Positions 8,102-18,458 of a DNA stretch of 64,000 nucleotides are shown here, piece by piece. This DNA comes from Pseudochrobactrum kiredjianiae (GTDB taxonomy: Bacteria > Pseudomonadota > Alphaproteobacteria > Rhizobiales > Rhizobiaceae): contig NZ_JAUCBM010000004.1 of assembly GCF_030362795.1 (NCBI RefSeq), positions 186,001-250,000 of the forward strand, in the 5' to 3' direction. How positions within the stretch are numbered: the first letter of the stretch is position 1; every line of letters begins with the position of its first letter. The notes under the pieces are model-generated. The model worked only from the letters and a program-made list of their open reading frames with translations. It did not search any database and was not told the DNA's origin. Made by a program: the position numbers and the translations under genes.

Positions 8102-9039
8102 TACTGTTTCGTTTCCGTATCTTGTTTTGTGCCTTGGTCCGTATGGGAGCCTTTAATTTCAGTCATGCCGTCGTCAGTTGCCTTACTCGGCTGTGAAGAT
8201 CCCATACGCCTGCGATTAGCCGCATTTTTATCAATCTGCCGCGCACGCTTACCATTGAAATAAGTCTGTACCCAAGGGTCATCGCATTTCAGTAATTCTT
8301 CGACAGTACCGTCAACCAGTACTTTCTTTTGCCCTAATACAGCAATTCGATCACAAATTGCAAAAAGACTATCAAGATCATGGGTTACCATATAAACGGT
8401 CAGCCCCATCGTATCGCGCAAATTGGCAATCAGATCATCAAAATCTGCCGCGCCGATCGGATCAAGCCCCGATGTCGGCTCATCCAGAAATACAACCTCG
8501 GGGTCAAGCGCCAGCGCACGCGCCAAAGCCGCACGCTTAATCATACCGCCGGACAATTCAGACGGATATTTCTCTGCCGTATCCGGCTTCAACCCGACCA
8601 GATCGATTTTCAGCCGCGCCAGTTCATTCATCAGCTTCGGTGGCAGATCGAGATATTCCCGCATCGGCACCTGAATATTCTCCAGAACGGTCAGCGAGGA
8701 AAATAATGCCCCCTGCTGAAACAGCACGCCCATGCGCATATCAATGGCCATGCGCTGGCGTTCATTGACCTTATCAACATCCTGCCCGAAAATATCAATC
8801 AGGCCGGATTTCTTCTGTGTCAGCCCGAGAATAGTACGCATCAGAACGGATTTACCGGAACCGGACGGACCAATAAAACCCAGCACTTCGCCGCGCCGGA
8901 TATCCAGATCCAGCTTGTCCAAAATTACATTCTGGCCAAAAGCAACCCTGACATCACGCACAGAAATCACGGCGTCTGATGCCGCGTCTGTAGTCTCGTG
9001 CTGTAATGTCTGACGGTTATCCTGAGAGCTCATATTCAT
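8101..9039 (-). CDS. mlaF: Lipid transport ABC ATPase MlaF
   Basis: A 312-aa ABC ATPase. Walker A GPSGSGKS lies at 57-64, the signature LSGGM at 162-166, and Walker B with VVFLDEPTSGLDP follows. The LSGGM variant and the MRTILGL sequence after Walker A are typical of the Mkl/MlaF group. A C-terminal tail of about 50 residues, rich in Lys, Thr and Asp, has no recognised domain. It powers the MlaE permease. The first ATG (9039) is used; a second in-frame ATG two codons later is an alternative. The gene is separated from mlaE by 123 bases containing a repeat, yet overlaps mlaD. Confidence 0.9.
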   Translation of the reverse strand: MNMSSQDNRQTLQHETTDAASDAVISVRDVRVAFGQNVILDKLDLDIRRGEVLGFIGPSGSGKSVLMRTILGLTQKKSGLIDIFGQDVDKVNERQRMAIDMRMGVLFQQGALFSSLTVLENIQVPMREYLDLPPKLMNELARLKIDLVGLKPDTAEKYPSELSGGMIKRAALARALALDPEVVFLDEPTSGLDPIGAADFDDLIANLRDTMGLTVYMVTHDLDSLFAICDRIAVLGQKKVLVDGTVEELLKCDDPWVQTYFNGKRARQIDKNAANRRRMGSSQPSKATDDGMTEIKGSHTDQGTKQDTETKQ

Positions 9040-9061
9040 CCGTTATTGTTCTGATCTTTTT

Positions 9062-9130
9062 TAGAGCGCCGTGCGCCCTCTTGGGCGCTACACAAGGTCG
9101 CTCGAACACTTTATATTTACAGTATAATTC
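9062..9130. repeat. Dispersed palindromic repeat, copy B, inside the mla operon
   Basis: TTAGAGCG at the left and an imperfect CGCTCGAA arm near 9098-9105 form the main hairpin. The tail TTTATATTTACAGTATAATT resembles the reverse complement of copy A. Only one arm of the second hairpin is present. The following bases to about 9175 resemble the CCGAAAAC...TTTCACACTTTT motif of the repeat at 23239-23289. Confidence 0.7.
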
Positions 9131-9162
9131 CGAAAACTCTTTCACACTTTTTGGGCTGCGCT

Positions 9163-10350
9163 TTAAAACTCGATTGCCGCATAGAAAATCGCAAACAATC
9201 CATCCACGACAATCACAACGAAAATAGATTTCACCACCGATGACGTCACCCGACGACCAAGTGATTCCGCGCTGCCCTTAACCTTCATGCCTTCAACCGA
9301 AGCCATAATACCGATAATCATCGCCATAAACGGCGCCTTGATAAGGCCTGCAAGATAGGTTGAAGTCACAATCGCGTCACGCAGGCGGCTCAGAAAGGCT
9401 TCCGGCGGAATACCCGAATAGCTCCATGCGACAAAACCGGCACCGGCCAGCGCTGCCAGATCGGCAACAATAGTCAGCATCGGCAGAATGATAACCAGTG
9501 CCACCAAACGCGGAAACACCAGAACGCCAACCGGATTAAGCCCGATCACCGTCAGTGCATCGGTTTCCTCGCGCATTTTCATTGAGCCGATTTCAGCCGT
9601 AATCGCACTGCCGGAACGCCCTGCGATCATAATCGCGGTGAGCAGCACCCCGATTTCACGCAGCACCAGAATACCAACCAGATCGACCACAAAGATTTCC
9701 GCGCCGAAATAGCGCAGCTGAAACGCGCCCTGCTGGGCAATAATCGCGCCGATAATCGTGGACATCAGCAGCACGACCGGAATCGCACCAACGCCCATCC
9801 GGTCAATCTGATTGACAATCGCCGCATAGCCAATGCCATTACCGCGACCGGATTTCATCTGTGAACCGCGGATTGTCGCGCCAAGAATATGCATCGACAT
9901 CAGAAAATCGTCGCGTGCCGCATACATCAGCCGGCCAAGCTTATCGAGGAGTGAAATCACGAAAAACGGACGCTGCGGCTTTTCCGGCACCTGATAGCGC
10001 TCAACAGCAGCGCCAACCTCTTCCAGCAATGGTGTCCAGCTCGAACGAATATTCTCAATATGCACGCTGACCTGCTGCTTGCTCAGCGCCACACGCAGGC
10101 GCTCGATTAGCCAGGCTCCGGCAGTATCGAGACCGGATATGCCGCCCATATCCAGTTTCACAACCTTTAACGGCAGTTTTTCAGCAAGACCGCTTTCCAG
10201 CTTACGCATCTGATTATCAACGCGTGCGACCGTCAGCGAAGTCCAGTGACCGGATAAAGTGACAATAGTCCCTGCATCATCAGGCACCACATTTATTTCC
10301 GGTGCGGATGCTGGGTTACTACTTGTTTTACCCTTTTTATCGGTCAACAT
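9163..10350 (-). CDS. mlaE: Lipid transport permease MlaE with N-terminal STAS domain
   Basis: A 395-aa protein. Residues of about 20-115 form a STAS-like domain (GHWTSLTVARVD, KLDMGGISGLDTAGAW). From about 135 on it is the MlaE/YrbE permease with several membrane segments, including the conserved region around VLREIGVLLTAIMIAGRSGS and ITAEIGSMKMREE. In enteric bacteria STAS (MlaB) is a separate protein; here it is fused to the permease, as is common in alphaproteobacteria. It is the first gene of the operon mlaE-mlaF-mlaD-lipoprotein, which probably keeps lipid asymmetry of the outer membrane. The promoter lies in the 295-base divergent region shared with the epimerase gene. Confidence 0.9.
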   Translation of the reverse strand: MLTDKKGKTSSNPASAPEINVVPDDAGTIVTLSGHWTSLTVARVDNQMRKLESGLAEKLPLKVVKLDMGGISGLDTAGAWLIERLRVALSKQQVSVHIENIRSSWTPLLEEVGAAVERYQVPEKPQRPFFVISLLDKLGRLMYAARDDFLMSMHILGATIRGSQMKSGRGNGIGYAAIVNQIDRMGVGAIPVVLLMSTIIGAIIAQQGAFQLRYFGAEIFVVDLVGILVLREIGVLLTAIMIAGRSGSAITAEIGSMKMREETDALTVIGLNPVGVLVFPRLVALVIILPMLTIVADLAALAGAGFVAWSYSGIPPEAFLSRLRDAIVTSTYLAGLIKAPFMAMIIGIMASVEGMKVKGSAESLGRRVTSSVVKSIFVVIVVDGLFAIFYAAIEF

Positions 10351-10542
10351 GCATTATCCAAAACTTGATCCAAAACTTGAGTCTTTATGGTGATAACCGG
10401 CTCAAAACTGCGCCGGACTATTTCCATCTCTAAAGCAACATATTCACATCTATCAGCTCTCTGATAAACCCGAACGTCTGTATCATATAGTCCCACAGCG
10501 GTTCCAGATAAGACTGAAACGTTAAAACCGCTGTATCTATTT

Positions 10543-10596
10543 GTTTTTACGCATTATCCAGTGCCAAAACCGCTTCGCACTTTTGCTGGAAATGCT
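10543..10596. repeat. Dispersed repeat of the GCATTTCCAGCAAAAGTG family, copy 1
   Basis: The reverse complement of this stretch closely matches 54819-54870: AGCATTTCCAGCAAAAGTG, then a CCGGTTTTG-like core, then GGATAATGCGTAAAA. It lies in the divergent mlaE/epimerase spacer. I see nothing else firm in the rest of this spacer (10351-10542 and 10597-10645) beyond where promoters must be. Confidence 0.65.
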
Positions 10597-10645
10597 ATAA
10601 ATGCATCATTACAGACGTAAAATTCTATAATTACGGACAGCACCA

Positions 10646-11638
10646 ATGCAATATAATCTTAATCTGCTTATTGAGCGCTACCCGATTGCAGGCAAATTTA
10701 CAATCTCACGCGGCTCCAAAACTGAAGCTGTTATCGTAGTGTGTGAATTGAGTGACGGTATACACGCTGGTCATGGCGAATGTGTGCCCTATGCCCGCTA
10801 CGGAGAAAGCATCGAATCAGTTAGCGAACAAATCCGTGCTGTTGAGCCTTTATTGAAGGCCGGTGGTTCGGCAGAAGCACTGCGTCTCAAATTGCAGACT
10901 GCAATGCCGGCCGGTGCAGCGCGCAATGCCGTAGATTGCGCTTTGTGGGATTTGCAGGCCAAGCAATCCGGCACCACGGCTGCGGCGTTGCTCAATCTAA
11001 CCCCGCGCCCGCTGATTACCGCCATCACCGTTTCCATTGATACGCCGGAAGCTATGGCCGCAGCCACCGCCAAACTGGCTCATCATCCGCTGATTAAAGT
11101 CAAAATCGGCGGCGAGAATGATGCAGACCGTATTCGCGCCGTGCGTGCTGCTGCACCAAAGGCGCAAATCATTCTGGATGCTAATGAAGGCTGGAATCCA
11201 GATAATTTTGCCGGAAATATCGGTGTTGCAGCAGAATGCAACATTGCGTTGATCGAGCAGCCACTGCCATCATCCGATGACAGTTATCTGTTGCAGGCTA
11301 ATCGCCCTGTACCTGTCTGCGCGGATGAAAGCGCCCATACATCGGAAGGTCTGGAAAAGCTGAAAGACCGCTATGATGCAGTGAATATCAAGCTGGATAA
11401 AACCGGCGGTCTGACGGAAGCGCTGATTATGCGCGACAAAGCCCGTTCGCTTGGCCTTCAGGTGATGGTGGGCTGTATGGTCGGCTCGTCGCTGGCGATG
11501 GCACCGGCTCTGATGGTGGCGCAGGATGCCGATTTCGTTGATCTCGACGGTCCGCTCCTCTTGACCAAAGATCGTGAACCTGCATTGCATTATGACGGCA
11601 CAACTGTTTCTCCGCCGCTCCCTGAATTGTGGGGTTAA
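10646..11638 (+). CDS. dgcA: Enolase-superfamily dipeptide epimerase / N-acetyl-D-glutamate racemase (DgcA-like)
   Basis: A 330-aa enzyme of the muconate-cycloisomerase branch of the enolase superfamily. The catalytic pattern is complete: Lys151 and Lys153 in IKVKIGG, metal ligands Asp178 (IILDANEGW), Glu204 (LIEQPLP) and Asp227 (VCADES), and Lys249 in VNIKLDKTGG. Proteins of this type are annotated either as L-Ala-D/L-Glu epimerase, which recycles murein peptides, or as DgcA N-acetyl-D-glutamate racemase; the second normally sits next to a DUF1611 gene (dgcN). No DUF1611 gene is adjacent here, so the substrate stays open. The start ATG at 10646 has only a weak GGAC ribosome site. Confidence 0.8.
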   Translation: MQYNLNLLIERYPIAGKFTISRGSKTEAVIVVCELSDGIHAGHGECVPYARYGESIESVSEQIRAVEPLLKAGGSAEALRLKLQTAMPAGAARNAVDCALWDLQAKQSGTTAAALLNLTPRPLITAITVSIDTPEAMAAATAKLAHHPLIKVKIGGENDADRIRAVRAAAPKAQIILDANEGWNPDNFAGNIGVAAECNIALIEQPLPSSDDSYLLQANRPVPVCADESAHTSEGLEKLKDRYDAVNIKLDKTGGLTEALIMRDKARSLGLQVMVGCMVGSSLAMAPALMVAQDADFVDLDGPLLLTKDREPALHYDGTTVSPPLPELWG

Positions 11639-11653
11639 CTGACTTTAAGTTAA

Positions 11654-11695
11654 GCGCGATTTTGTTAAAGTGAGACATAATCGCGCGACCTTTTT
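11654..11695 (+). terminator. Probable terminator after the epimerase gene
   Basis: GCGCGAT at 11654-11660 pairs with ATCGCGC at 11680-11686 around a 19-base loop, followed four bases later by TTTTT. The loop is long, so the call is moderate. Confidence 0.5.
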
Positions 11696-11866
11696 CAGCA
11701 ACAAGCCGCAAAACCGTATTTTTTTGATTTTTACATCAATGAATGAGCAGTCTGTGATTTGTAACTTACTCAATTATCCCATATACGACCTTATTCCACC
11801 TAAATGGTACAGCTTGTCCGAAGCGCCTCCCTTTGTGACAAATGTGCCAAAGTGTTTTGGTATAAC

Positions 11867-11953
11867 GCAGTTTCGGACGGATCGCAGCGGACTATAAAAT
11901 CAGCCATGAAACTGATTTTGCCGCTCCCACGATTGTATCGTTCTTGAAATTGC
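11867..11953. repeat. Mosaic palindromic repeat upstream of maeB
   Basis: The outer arms GCAGTTTC (11867-11874) and GAAATTGC (11946-11953) match the ends of the element at 63779-63822, including the adjoining CGGACGGA. The interior is different and carries its own hairpin (AAAATCAG pairing with CTGATTTT). The rest of the 366-base spacer 11639-12004 shows nothing else recognisable except the maeB promoter region. Confidence 0.6.
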
Positions 11954-12004
11954 TTTGCTGTCACGGGGATGGCTGCCCCAATCGTCTGACTGGACAATTA
12001 TTAT

Positions 12005-14353
12005 ATGACAAAAAATTCATCCAACGACGCCAATAAAACCGGCACTGAACAGGTCGCCGGTACAGAGCGCAAATTTTCTGATTTTGATGAAGCGGCACTG
12101 TTTTATCACCGCTCGCCAAAGCCGGGTAAGCTGGAAATTCAGCCGACAAAAACGCTTGGCAACCAGCGCGATCTGGCGCTTGCCTATTCCCCGGGTGTTG
12201 CCGCGCCTTGCCTTGCTATTCAGGATAATCCGGCACTGGCTGCCGATTACACTGCACGTGCCAATCTGGTTGCAGTAATCTCCAACGGTACAGCCGTTCT
12301 CGGCCTTGGCAATATCGGCCCGCTGGCTTCCAAGCCGGTGATGGAAGGTAAAGCCGTTCTGTTCAAGAAATTTGCCGATATTGATGTTTTCGATATTGAA
12401 GTTGATACGCTCGAAGTTAACCGCATGGTTGATGTGGTCTCGGCACTGGAGCCGACCTTCGGTGGTATCAATCTGGAAGATATCAAGGCACCTGAATGTT
12501 TTGAAGTTGAAGAACAGCTTCGTGCTAAAATGAACATTCCGGTTTTCCACGACGATCAGCATGGGACTGCTATTATCGTGGCAGCTGCGGTTCTGAACGG
12601 TCTGGAACTGGCAGGTAAAGACATTACCAAAGCCAAATTTGCCGTTTCCGGTGCCGGCGCGGCAGCGCTTGCCTGCCTTAACCTGCTTGTAAGCCTCGGT
12701 GCACAGCAGAAGAATATCTGGGTCAACGATCTGGAAGGCGTTGTCTATAAAGGCCGTAACGAGCTGATGGATCGCTGGAAAGAGGTCTATGCTCAGGATA
12801 CTGATGCCCGCACTCTGAATGACATTATTTCAGATGCAGATGTGTTCCTCGGCGTATCAGCCGCAGGTGTGTTGAAGCCGGAAATGGTTGCCAAAATGGC
12901 ACCAACACCGCTGATTATGGCTCTGGCTAATCCTAAGCCGGAAATCATGCCGGAAGAAGCCCGCGCTGTGCGTGAAGATGCGATTATCTGCACCGGCCGC
13001 TCGGACTATCCGAACCAGGTCAACAATGTTCTCTGCTTCCCGTATATCTTCCGTGGTGCGCTGGATGTTGGTGCAACAGCCATTAATGAAGAAATGAAAA
13101 TGGCTGCGGTGAAGGCAATTGCTGCCCTCGCCCGTGAAGAAGTGTCCGATGTGGCCGCTCGTGCCTATTCCGGCGATACACCGGTTTTTGGTGCCAATTA
13201 TGTGATTCCGTCGCCGTTTGATCCGCGTCTGATCCTGCGTATTGCGCCAGCTGTTGCACAGGCAGCAATGGATACCGGTGTGGCAGCCCGTCCGATTGAG
13301 GATATGGAAGCCTATATTGAGCGTCTCAACCGCTTTGTATTCCGCTCCGGTATGATTATGAAGCCGGTCTTTGCGGCAGCCCGCCGTTCCACCGACAAAA
13401 AACGCGTTATCTATGCCAATGGTGAAGATGAGCGTGTTCTGCGTGCTGCACAGGTTGTGCTGGAAGAAGGCATCGCAATCCCGACACTGATCGGTCGCCC
13501 GAATGTGATTGAGACCCGTCTCAAGCGCTACGGACTGCGGATTAAAGCTGGTGTTGATTTCAGCATCATCAACCCGGAAGATGATCCGCGCTACCGCGAT
13601 TATGTTGATCTGATGCATAAGCTGACAGGCCGTCAGGGCATGACACCGGAAGCAGCGCGTTCGATCGTTCGCACCAACCCAACCGTCATTGCGGCACTGG
13701 CCATTGTGCGCGACGAAGCCGATGCGATGATCTGCGGCTTGGAAGGTCGTTTTGAACGTCATTTGACACTGGTTAAACAGATTCTTGGTATTCAGCCCGG
13801 TCTGCATGATCTGTCCACGCTCAGCCTGCTGATTTCTTCCCGCAGCACGCTGTTCTTCACGGATACTTACGTGAATATCGACCCGAGCGCCGAAGAAATT
13901 GCCGAGATGACCATTCTTGCGGCAAAAGAAATCCGTCGCTTTGGTATCGAGCCAAAAGCTGCCCTGCTGTCGCATTCGAATTTTGGTTCGCGCGATTCTA
14001 AGAGCGCTGCCAAAATGCGTCAGGCCTGCGCTATTCTGCAGGAACGTGCACCGGATCTGGAAGTCGATGGTGAAATGCATGGTGATGCGGCTCTGTCGCA
14101 GTTCCAGCGTGACCGCGTATTCCCGAACTCCCGCCTGAAAGGCGAAGCCAATTTGCTGGTCTTCCCTAATCTGGATGCCGCGAATATCACCATGAACGTG
14201 TTGAAGACCGTGACCGATGCTCTGCATGTCGGCCCGATCCTGCTTGGTGCAGCCCGTCCTGCGCATATTCTCACACCATCGGTTACATCGCGCGGTATTG
14301 TGAATATGACAGCACTGGCCGTTGTTGAGGCTTCACAGCGCACACCAGCATAA
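12005..14353 (+). CDS. maeB: NADP-dependent malic enzyme with C-terminal phosphotransacetylase domain
   Basis: A 782-aa protein that decarboxylates L-malate to pyruvate with NAD(P)H formation. The N-terminal malic enzyme half (about 30-430) shows [30 protein letters not shown], the metal site [17 protein letters not shown] and the Rossmann [13 protein letters not shown]. The C-terminal half (about 440-775) is a phosphate acetyltransferase-like domain. It is thought to be regulatory, not catalytic, in this fusion type (MaeB, DME/TME of rhizobia). Length is as expected. It is single, with its own terminator right after the stop. Whether it prefers NAD or NADP cannot be decided here. Confidence 0.92.
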   Translation: MTKNSSNDANKTGTEQVAGTERKFSDFDEAALFYHRSPKPGKLEIQPTKTLGNQRDLALAYSPGVAAPCLAIQDNPALAADYTARANLVAVISNGTAVLGLGNIGPLASKPVMEGKAVLFKKFADIDVFDIEVDTLEVNRMVDVVSALEPTFGGINLEDIKAPECFEVEEQLRAKMNIPVFHDDQHGTAIIVAAAVLNGLELAGKDITKAKFAVSGAGAAALACLNLLVSLGAQQKNIWVNDLEGVVYKGRNELMDRWKEVYAQDTDARTLNDIISDADVFLGVSAAGVLKPEMVAKMAPTPLIMALANPKPEIMPEEARAVREDAIICTGRSDYPNQVNNVLCFPYIFRGALDVGATAINEEMKMAAVKAIAALAREEVSDVAARAYSGDTPVFGANYVIPSPFDPRLILRIAPAVAQAAMDTGVAARPIEDMEAYIERLNRFVFRSGMIMKPVFAAARRSTDKKRVIYANGEDERVLRAAQVVLEEGIAIPTLIGRPNVIETRLKRYGLRIKAGVDFSIINPEDDPRYRDYVDLMHKLTGRQGMTPEAARSIVRTNPTVIAALAIVRDEADAMICGLEGRFERHLTLVKQILGIQPGLHDLSTLSLLISSRSTLFFTDTYVNIDPSAEEIAEMTILAAKEIRRFGIEPKAALLSHSNFGSRDSKSAAKMRQACAILQERAPDLEVDGEMHGDAALSQFQRDRVFPNSRLKGEANLLVFPNLDAANITMNVLKTVTDALHVGPILLGAARPAHILTPSVTSRGIVNMTALAVVEASQRTPA

Positions 14354-14370
14354 TTCAGCGCTACAAATAA

Positions 14371-14410
14371 AAAAACGCCGCGTAGTTTAGAAAACTACGC
14401 GGCGTTTTTT
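14371..14410 (+). terminator. Terminator of maeB
   Basis: A long GC-rich stem (AACGCCGCGTAGTTT with its complement; 3-4 base loop) is flanked by A and T runs, directly after the maeB stop. Confidence 0.92.
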
Positions 14411-14554
14411 GTTACTAATAACTTCTGCCTTCAAAACATCAAATAATGGGTGTAATTTCTAATTATTATTATAAATCAATAATTTACAAGTCATTTACCA
14501 TAGTCATACATACTCATTTCATCGTTATTTTATGACTTTTGAGCGGAGTATTTC

Positions 14555-15307
14555 ATGTTTTTATATGTTTATTTCAAAGCACTTTATTCTTATATTTTTC
14601 GCCGTAAAACGACCTTACTCACCACCTGCCTTGTCACATTAGGTATCCCTGTTCATGCACAAAACATGGATACCAGCCGTTTCTGTCGAGCCTATGAGCA
14701 GGAATTACGTTCGATTGATTATCAAACCAGCATGACAATGCGCCAAGCCAAGCGCTTTCAGCAACTCAGTCAGATGCAGCAACAGGCAAAGACTGATGCC
14801 TCTCGTTATGGTTGCACAGGGCGGAATTTCGGCAACCGACCTGTTTCTGAAGAATGTCGCTATATTCTCTCCGCTCAGCCCCGTATCGAAACGGCATTGC
14901 GGCAGATACATATGCAGGCAGCAACACCTCAGCAAAGACGTATGCGGCAGGCCGTCTATACGGATATGCGCCATGCTGACTGCCGTGATCCGCGAAGCCT
15001 TGAGCAACTTATAAAAGAAAACCGGCCTTTGATTACCAGTCGCAAACGCAACCCGCAGAGCTACAAAAAACCCAAACCGGTACAACAGGCACTTGTGATT
15101 GAGACTATATCAAAAACAGAAACGGAATTTGTGCCTGTCAAAGCCACGGCCAGCGTTGGAAAATCGGTATTTTCCATTCCTGCAGTACCGGATATGAAGC
15201 ACACAAAAGCGGCGGAGATATCCCCGCCGCCCATTTCAAAAGCTGTCGATTATGTGCCGGATCCAAATGTCAGGCGCGTCGGGCCAGCGTATTTTCCCGC
15301 CCAATAA
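14555..15307 (+). CDS. Exported hypothetical protein, DUF2865-like
   Basis: A 250-aa protein with a basic/hydrophobic N-terminus ending near VHAQ (residue 36), a likely signal peptide. The mature part has four spaced cysteines ([28 protein letters not shown]) within a Gln/Arg-rich helical region, then a Lys/Pro-rich linker and a terminal [11 protein letters not shown]. The cysteine spacing and VGP-x-x-P end remind me of DUF2865 envelope proteins of Hyphomicrobiales; function unknown. The last 38 bases overlap the convergent gltX gene. The spacer before it (14411-14554) is AT-rich and holds its promoter. Confidence 0.65.
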   Translation: MFLYVYFKALYSYIFRRKTTLLTTCLVTLGIPVHAQNMDTSRFCRAYEQELRSIDYQTSMTMRQAKRFQQLSQMQQQAKTDASRYGCTGRNFGNRPVSEECRYILSAQPRIETALRQIHMQAATPQQRRMRQAVYTDMRHADCRDPRSLEQLIKENRPLITSRKRNPQSYKKPKPVQQALVIETISKTETEFVPVKATASVGKSVFSIPAVPDMKHTKAAEISPPPISKAVDYVPDPNVRRVGPAYFPAQ

Positions 15308-16643
15308 GCGGTAGCAGATCGGCCAATTCAGGACCGGAGCTAACACCGGTCAGTGCCAAACGCAAAGGCATGAACAATGTTTTGCCTTTGCGGCCGGTTG
15401 CAGCCTTCACGGCCTCTGTCCAGACTTTCCAGATATCATTGCCCCAAGGGGCATCAGGCAGCAGATCAAACGCCTGCGCAATGAAATCCTTGTCTTCATC
15501 AGCCACGGCATTATTGAAAGGCTCGGTGCGGTTGACCACCTCCCACCACAGCGCAGCATCTTTAACGTGGTCAATATTACCACGCACCGCCGCCCAGAAG
15601 GCTTCAGCTTTATCACCAGTGATGCCAAGCGCAGCAAGACGCATTTCTACATCAGCAAATTCCAGATGATGGATCAAAGCGCGGTTAAGACCAGTCAGAT
15701 CAGCCGGATCAAATTTGGCATTGGATTTTGAAGCATGGGACGGCTCATAACGCGCCGCCAGCTCTGCCATTGTCGCAACAGGCTCAATATTGTCTGATGT
15801 GCCGGTCAGCACAGCCAATGAGGCCACGGCCATCGGCTCCACACCTGCTTCACGCAATGACCCCACGGACAAGGCGCCGGAGCGCTTGGACAGGCCCTCA
15901 CCGCTTGTTGTGGTGAGCAAGTTGTGGTGGCCGAATGTCGGCACCACATCACTCAAGGCACGGAAAATCGCGATCTGTGCGCCGGTATTGGTGACATGGT
16001 CATCGCCACGGATAATATGAGTAATACCCATATCAATATCATCCACCACCGATGGCAGTGTATAGAGATAGGTGCCGTCTTCACGCACCAGCACCGGATC
16101 AGACATCGAGGCCAGATCAACCGTCTGTGGCCCGCGTACCAGATCATCCCAATGAACTTCGGTGCGTTCGGTTTCAAACGGCGTTGCTTTGAAGTTTGGC
16201 AGCAGAAAACGCCAATGCGCTTTACGGCCTTCTGCCTCAAAAGCCGCCTTTTGCTCATCGGTCAGCTTTAATGCATCACGGCCATAGACCGGCGGTAGTT
16301 TGCGTGTCAGGCGCATTTTACGGCGCAGATCTAGCTCTTCGGCTGTTTCATAGCAGGCATAGAGCAGACCGGCTGATTTCAGCTTTTCAACAGCCGCATC
16401 ATAGACCGCAAAACGCTTTGACTGATATTCCACACGGGATGGCTTGATGCCCAGCCAGTCGATATCACGGGCAATCGCTTCCGCATATTCAGTTTTGGAG
16501 CGCTCCACATCCGTATCGTCGTAACGCAGGATGAATTGCCCCTTGTTCTTCAGCGCAAACAACCAGTTATAAAGCGCCGGACGAGCATTACCAATATGGA
16601 TATAGCCGGTCGGAGATGGTGCAAAACGAACGATTACAGTCAT
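15270..16643 (-). CDS. gltX: Glutamyl-tRNA synthetase
   Basis: A 457-aa class I aminoacyl-tRNA synthetase that charges tRNA-Glu (and often tRNA-Gln in this group). The HIGH-type motif is HIGN at 16-19 after RFAPSPTGY, and the KMSKS-type motif is LSKRSG near residue 250. Many alphaproteobacteria hold two gltX genes, one of which may be GluQ-specific, so this could be either copy. The gene ends inside the 3' end of the convergent exported protein gene and lies just downstream of nadE (22-base gap), suggesting a nadE-gltX transcript. Confidence 0.93.
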   Translation of the reverse strand: MTVIVRFAPSPTGYIHIGNARPALYNWLFALKNKGQFILRYDDTDVERSKTEYAEAIARDIDWLGIKPSRVEYQSKRFAVYDAAVEKLKSAGLLYACYETAEELDLRRKMRLTRKLPPVYGRDALKLTDEQKAAFEAEGRKAHWRFLLPNFKATPFETERTEVHWDDLVRGPQTVDLASMSDPVLVREDGTYLYTLPSVVDDIDMGITHIIRGDDHVTNTGAQIAIFRALSDVVPTFGHHNLLTTTSGEGLSKRSGALSVGSLREAGVEPMAVASLAVLTGTSDNIEPVATMAELAARYEPSHASKSNAKFDPADLTGLNRALIHHLEFADVEMRLAALGITGDKAEAFWAAVRGNIDHVKDAALWWEVVNRTEPFNNAVADEDKDFIAQAFDLLPDAPWGNDIWKVWTEAVKAATGRKGKTLFMPLRLALTGVSSGPELADLLPLIGRENTLARRA

Positions 16644-16665
16644 AATTTTCTTCTTCTAAGTTTTT

Positions 16666-18348
16666 TTAATGCCGGTCGCGGAAGCGGTTGGTAATTGGAT
16701 AACGGCGATCGCGGCCAAAATTCTTGGTGGTAATCTTCACACCCGGAGCAGATTGCCGGCGCTTATATTCAGCGATGTAAAGCAGGTGTTCTACACGCTC
16801 AACCACAGCACGTTCAAAACCCATCCCCACAATTTCTTCAACGCTTTTTTCATGCTCGACCAGCGCCTCTAAAACAGCATCCAGCACCGGATATGGGGGC
16901 AGTGAATCCTGATCGGTTTGATTGTCACGCAATTCCGCACTAGGTGCTTTGTCGATGATATTCTGCGGCACGACCTCGCCTTCAGGCCCCATAGCTCCTT
17001 CCGGCAGATAATGGTTGCGCCAGTCAGCCAGCGCATAGACCTGCATCTTGTAAAGATCTTTGATGGGATTGAAGCCGCCATTCATATCGCCATAGAGCGT
17101 GGCATAACCGACAGCCATTTCCGATTTATTGCCGGTGGTTACAACCATGGAGCCGAACTTGTTGGAAATCGCCATCAGAATAACGCCACGGGCACGGCTT
17201 TGAAGATTTTCTTCCGTTACACCACTCTCTGTACCCGCAAACATCGGCTCAAGCACATTGAGGAAGCCCTCAACAGGCTCTGCAATCGACACAATGTCAT
17301 AACGGCAGCCAAGCGCCTCGGCACAATCCTTCGCATCTTTCAGCGAGATATCAGAGGTATAGCGATAAGGCAGCATCACCGTATGCACACGGTCTTTACC
17401 AAGGGCATCGACAGCCAGCGCGGCACAAATCGCTGAGTCCAAACCGCCGGACAGACCAAGCACAACGCTTTTGAAACCGTTTTTATTCACATAATCGCGC
17501 AGGCCATGCATACAAGCGAGATAATCGGCCTCCTCACCTTCCGGCAGCCAGGTACGGTCGCCGTCGGCACAAGACCAGCCATCCTCGCCACGTGTCCAGT
17601 CGGTCATAGACACCAGCTCTTCAAATTGCGGCAATTGCACCGCCAGATGATGATTGGCATTGATGACAAAAGAACCGCCATCGAACAGCAATTCGTCCTG
17701 CCCGCCGGTCTGGTTGGCATAGACCAGCGGCAAACCGGTCTCAACAACCTGACGCACAGCCACCTGATGACGCACTTCCATCTTGGAACGATGATAAGGG
17801 GAACCATTCGGCACCAGCAGAATTTCTGCACCGCTTTCAGCCAGCGTTTCGCACACGCCAAGCTCGCCCCAGATATCCTCACAAACCGGAATACCTAAGC
17901 GCACACCACGAAAATTCACGGGCCCCGGCATAGCGCCAGCCTGAAAATTGCGCTGCTCGTCAAATTCACCGTAATTTGGCAGATCAACCTTATAGCGCTC
18001 GGCAATCACCTTGCCACCATCCAGCACCATCACCGCATTATGCAAGCCGCTTTCACGCTGCAACGGTGAACCGATAATAATACCGGGTCCGCCATCAGCG
18101 GTTTCCAGCGCCAGAGCCTGCACGGTCTTTTCGCAAGCTTTTACAAAAGCCGGTTTGGAAACCAGATCTTCCGGTGGATAGCCACAGATAAACAGTTCCG
18201 TAAACAGGATCAGGTCAGCTTGCGCATCAGCAGCCGTTTTACGGGCTTCGCGCGCCTTAGCGAGGTTACCTTGCAGATCGCCCATAACCGGATTCAGCTG
18301 GGCGATTGCGATACGTAATTTATCGGGAGATGTGGTCAATGTGCTCAT
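16666..18348 (-). CDS. nadE: Glutamine-dependent NAD+ synthase
   Basis: A 560-aa two-domain enzyme that amidates nicotinic acid adenine dinucleotide to NAD+. The N-terminal glutaminase (carbon-nitrogen hydrolase) domain covers about 1-260 with the catalytic Glu in LFTELFICGYPPEDL and the nucleophile in GIPVCEDIW. The C-terminal synthetase has the PP-loop GLSGGLDSA and KSEMAVGYATLYGD. I take the ATG at 18348 over the TTG 36 bases upstream because AIAQLNPVMGD, the domain start, follows at once. It is upstream of gltX in the same direction. Confidence 0.92.
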   Translation of the reverse strand: MSTLTTSPDKLRIAIAQLNPVMGDLQGNLAKAREARKTAADAQADLILFTELFICGYPPEDLVSKPAFVKACEKTVQALALETADGGPGIIIGSPLQRESGLHNAVMVLDGGKVIAERYKVDLPNYGEFDEQRNFQAGAMPGPVNFRGVRLGIPVCEDIWGELGVCETLAESGAEILLVPNGSPYHRSKMEVRHQVAVRQVVETGLPLVYANQTGGQDELLFDGGSFVINANHHLAVQLPQFEELVSMTDWTRGEDGWSCADGDRTWLPEGEEADYLACMHGLRDYVNKNGFKSVVLGLSGGLDSAICAALAVDALGKDRVHTVMLPYRYTSDISLKDAKDCAEALGCRYDIVSIAEPVEGFLNVLEPMFAGTESGVTEENLQSRARGVILMAISNKFGSMVVTTGNKSEMAVGYATLYGDMNGGFNPIKDLYKMQVYALADWRNHYLPEGAMGPEGEVVPQNIIDKAPSAELRDNQTDQDSLPPYPVLDAVLEALVEHEKSVEEIVGMGFERAVVERVEHLLYIAEYKRRQSAPGVKITTKNFGRDRRYPITNRFRDRH

Positions 18349-18458
18349 GTCACCAGCATTACCGCGACTGCCATTTTCTTGCAATGAGAAACGGGCGCAG
18401 ACTGTCGAATAGAACTGCGGTTATTCAACGGCATAAAGGACAGTAAGCACCCGTATTT

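Noticed and set aside
12857-14266. A 469-codon reverse frame opposite maeB
   Set aside because: It lies wholly antisense to malic enzyme; its His/Cys-rich composition is that of a shadow frame.
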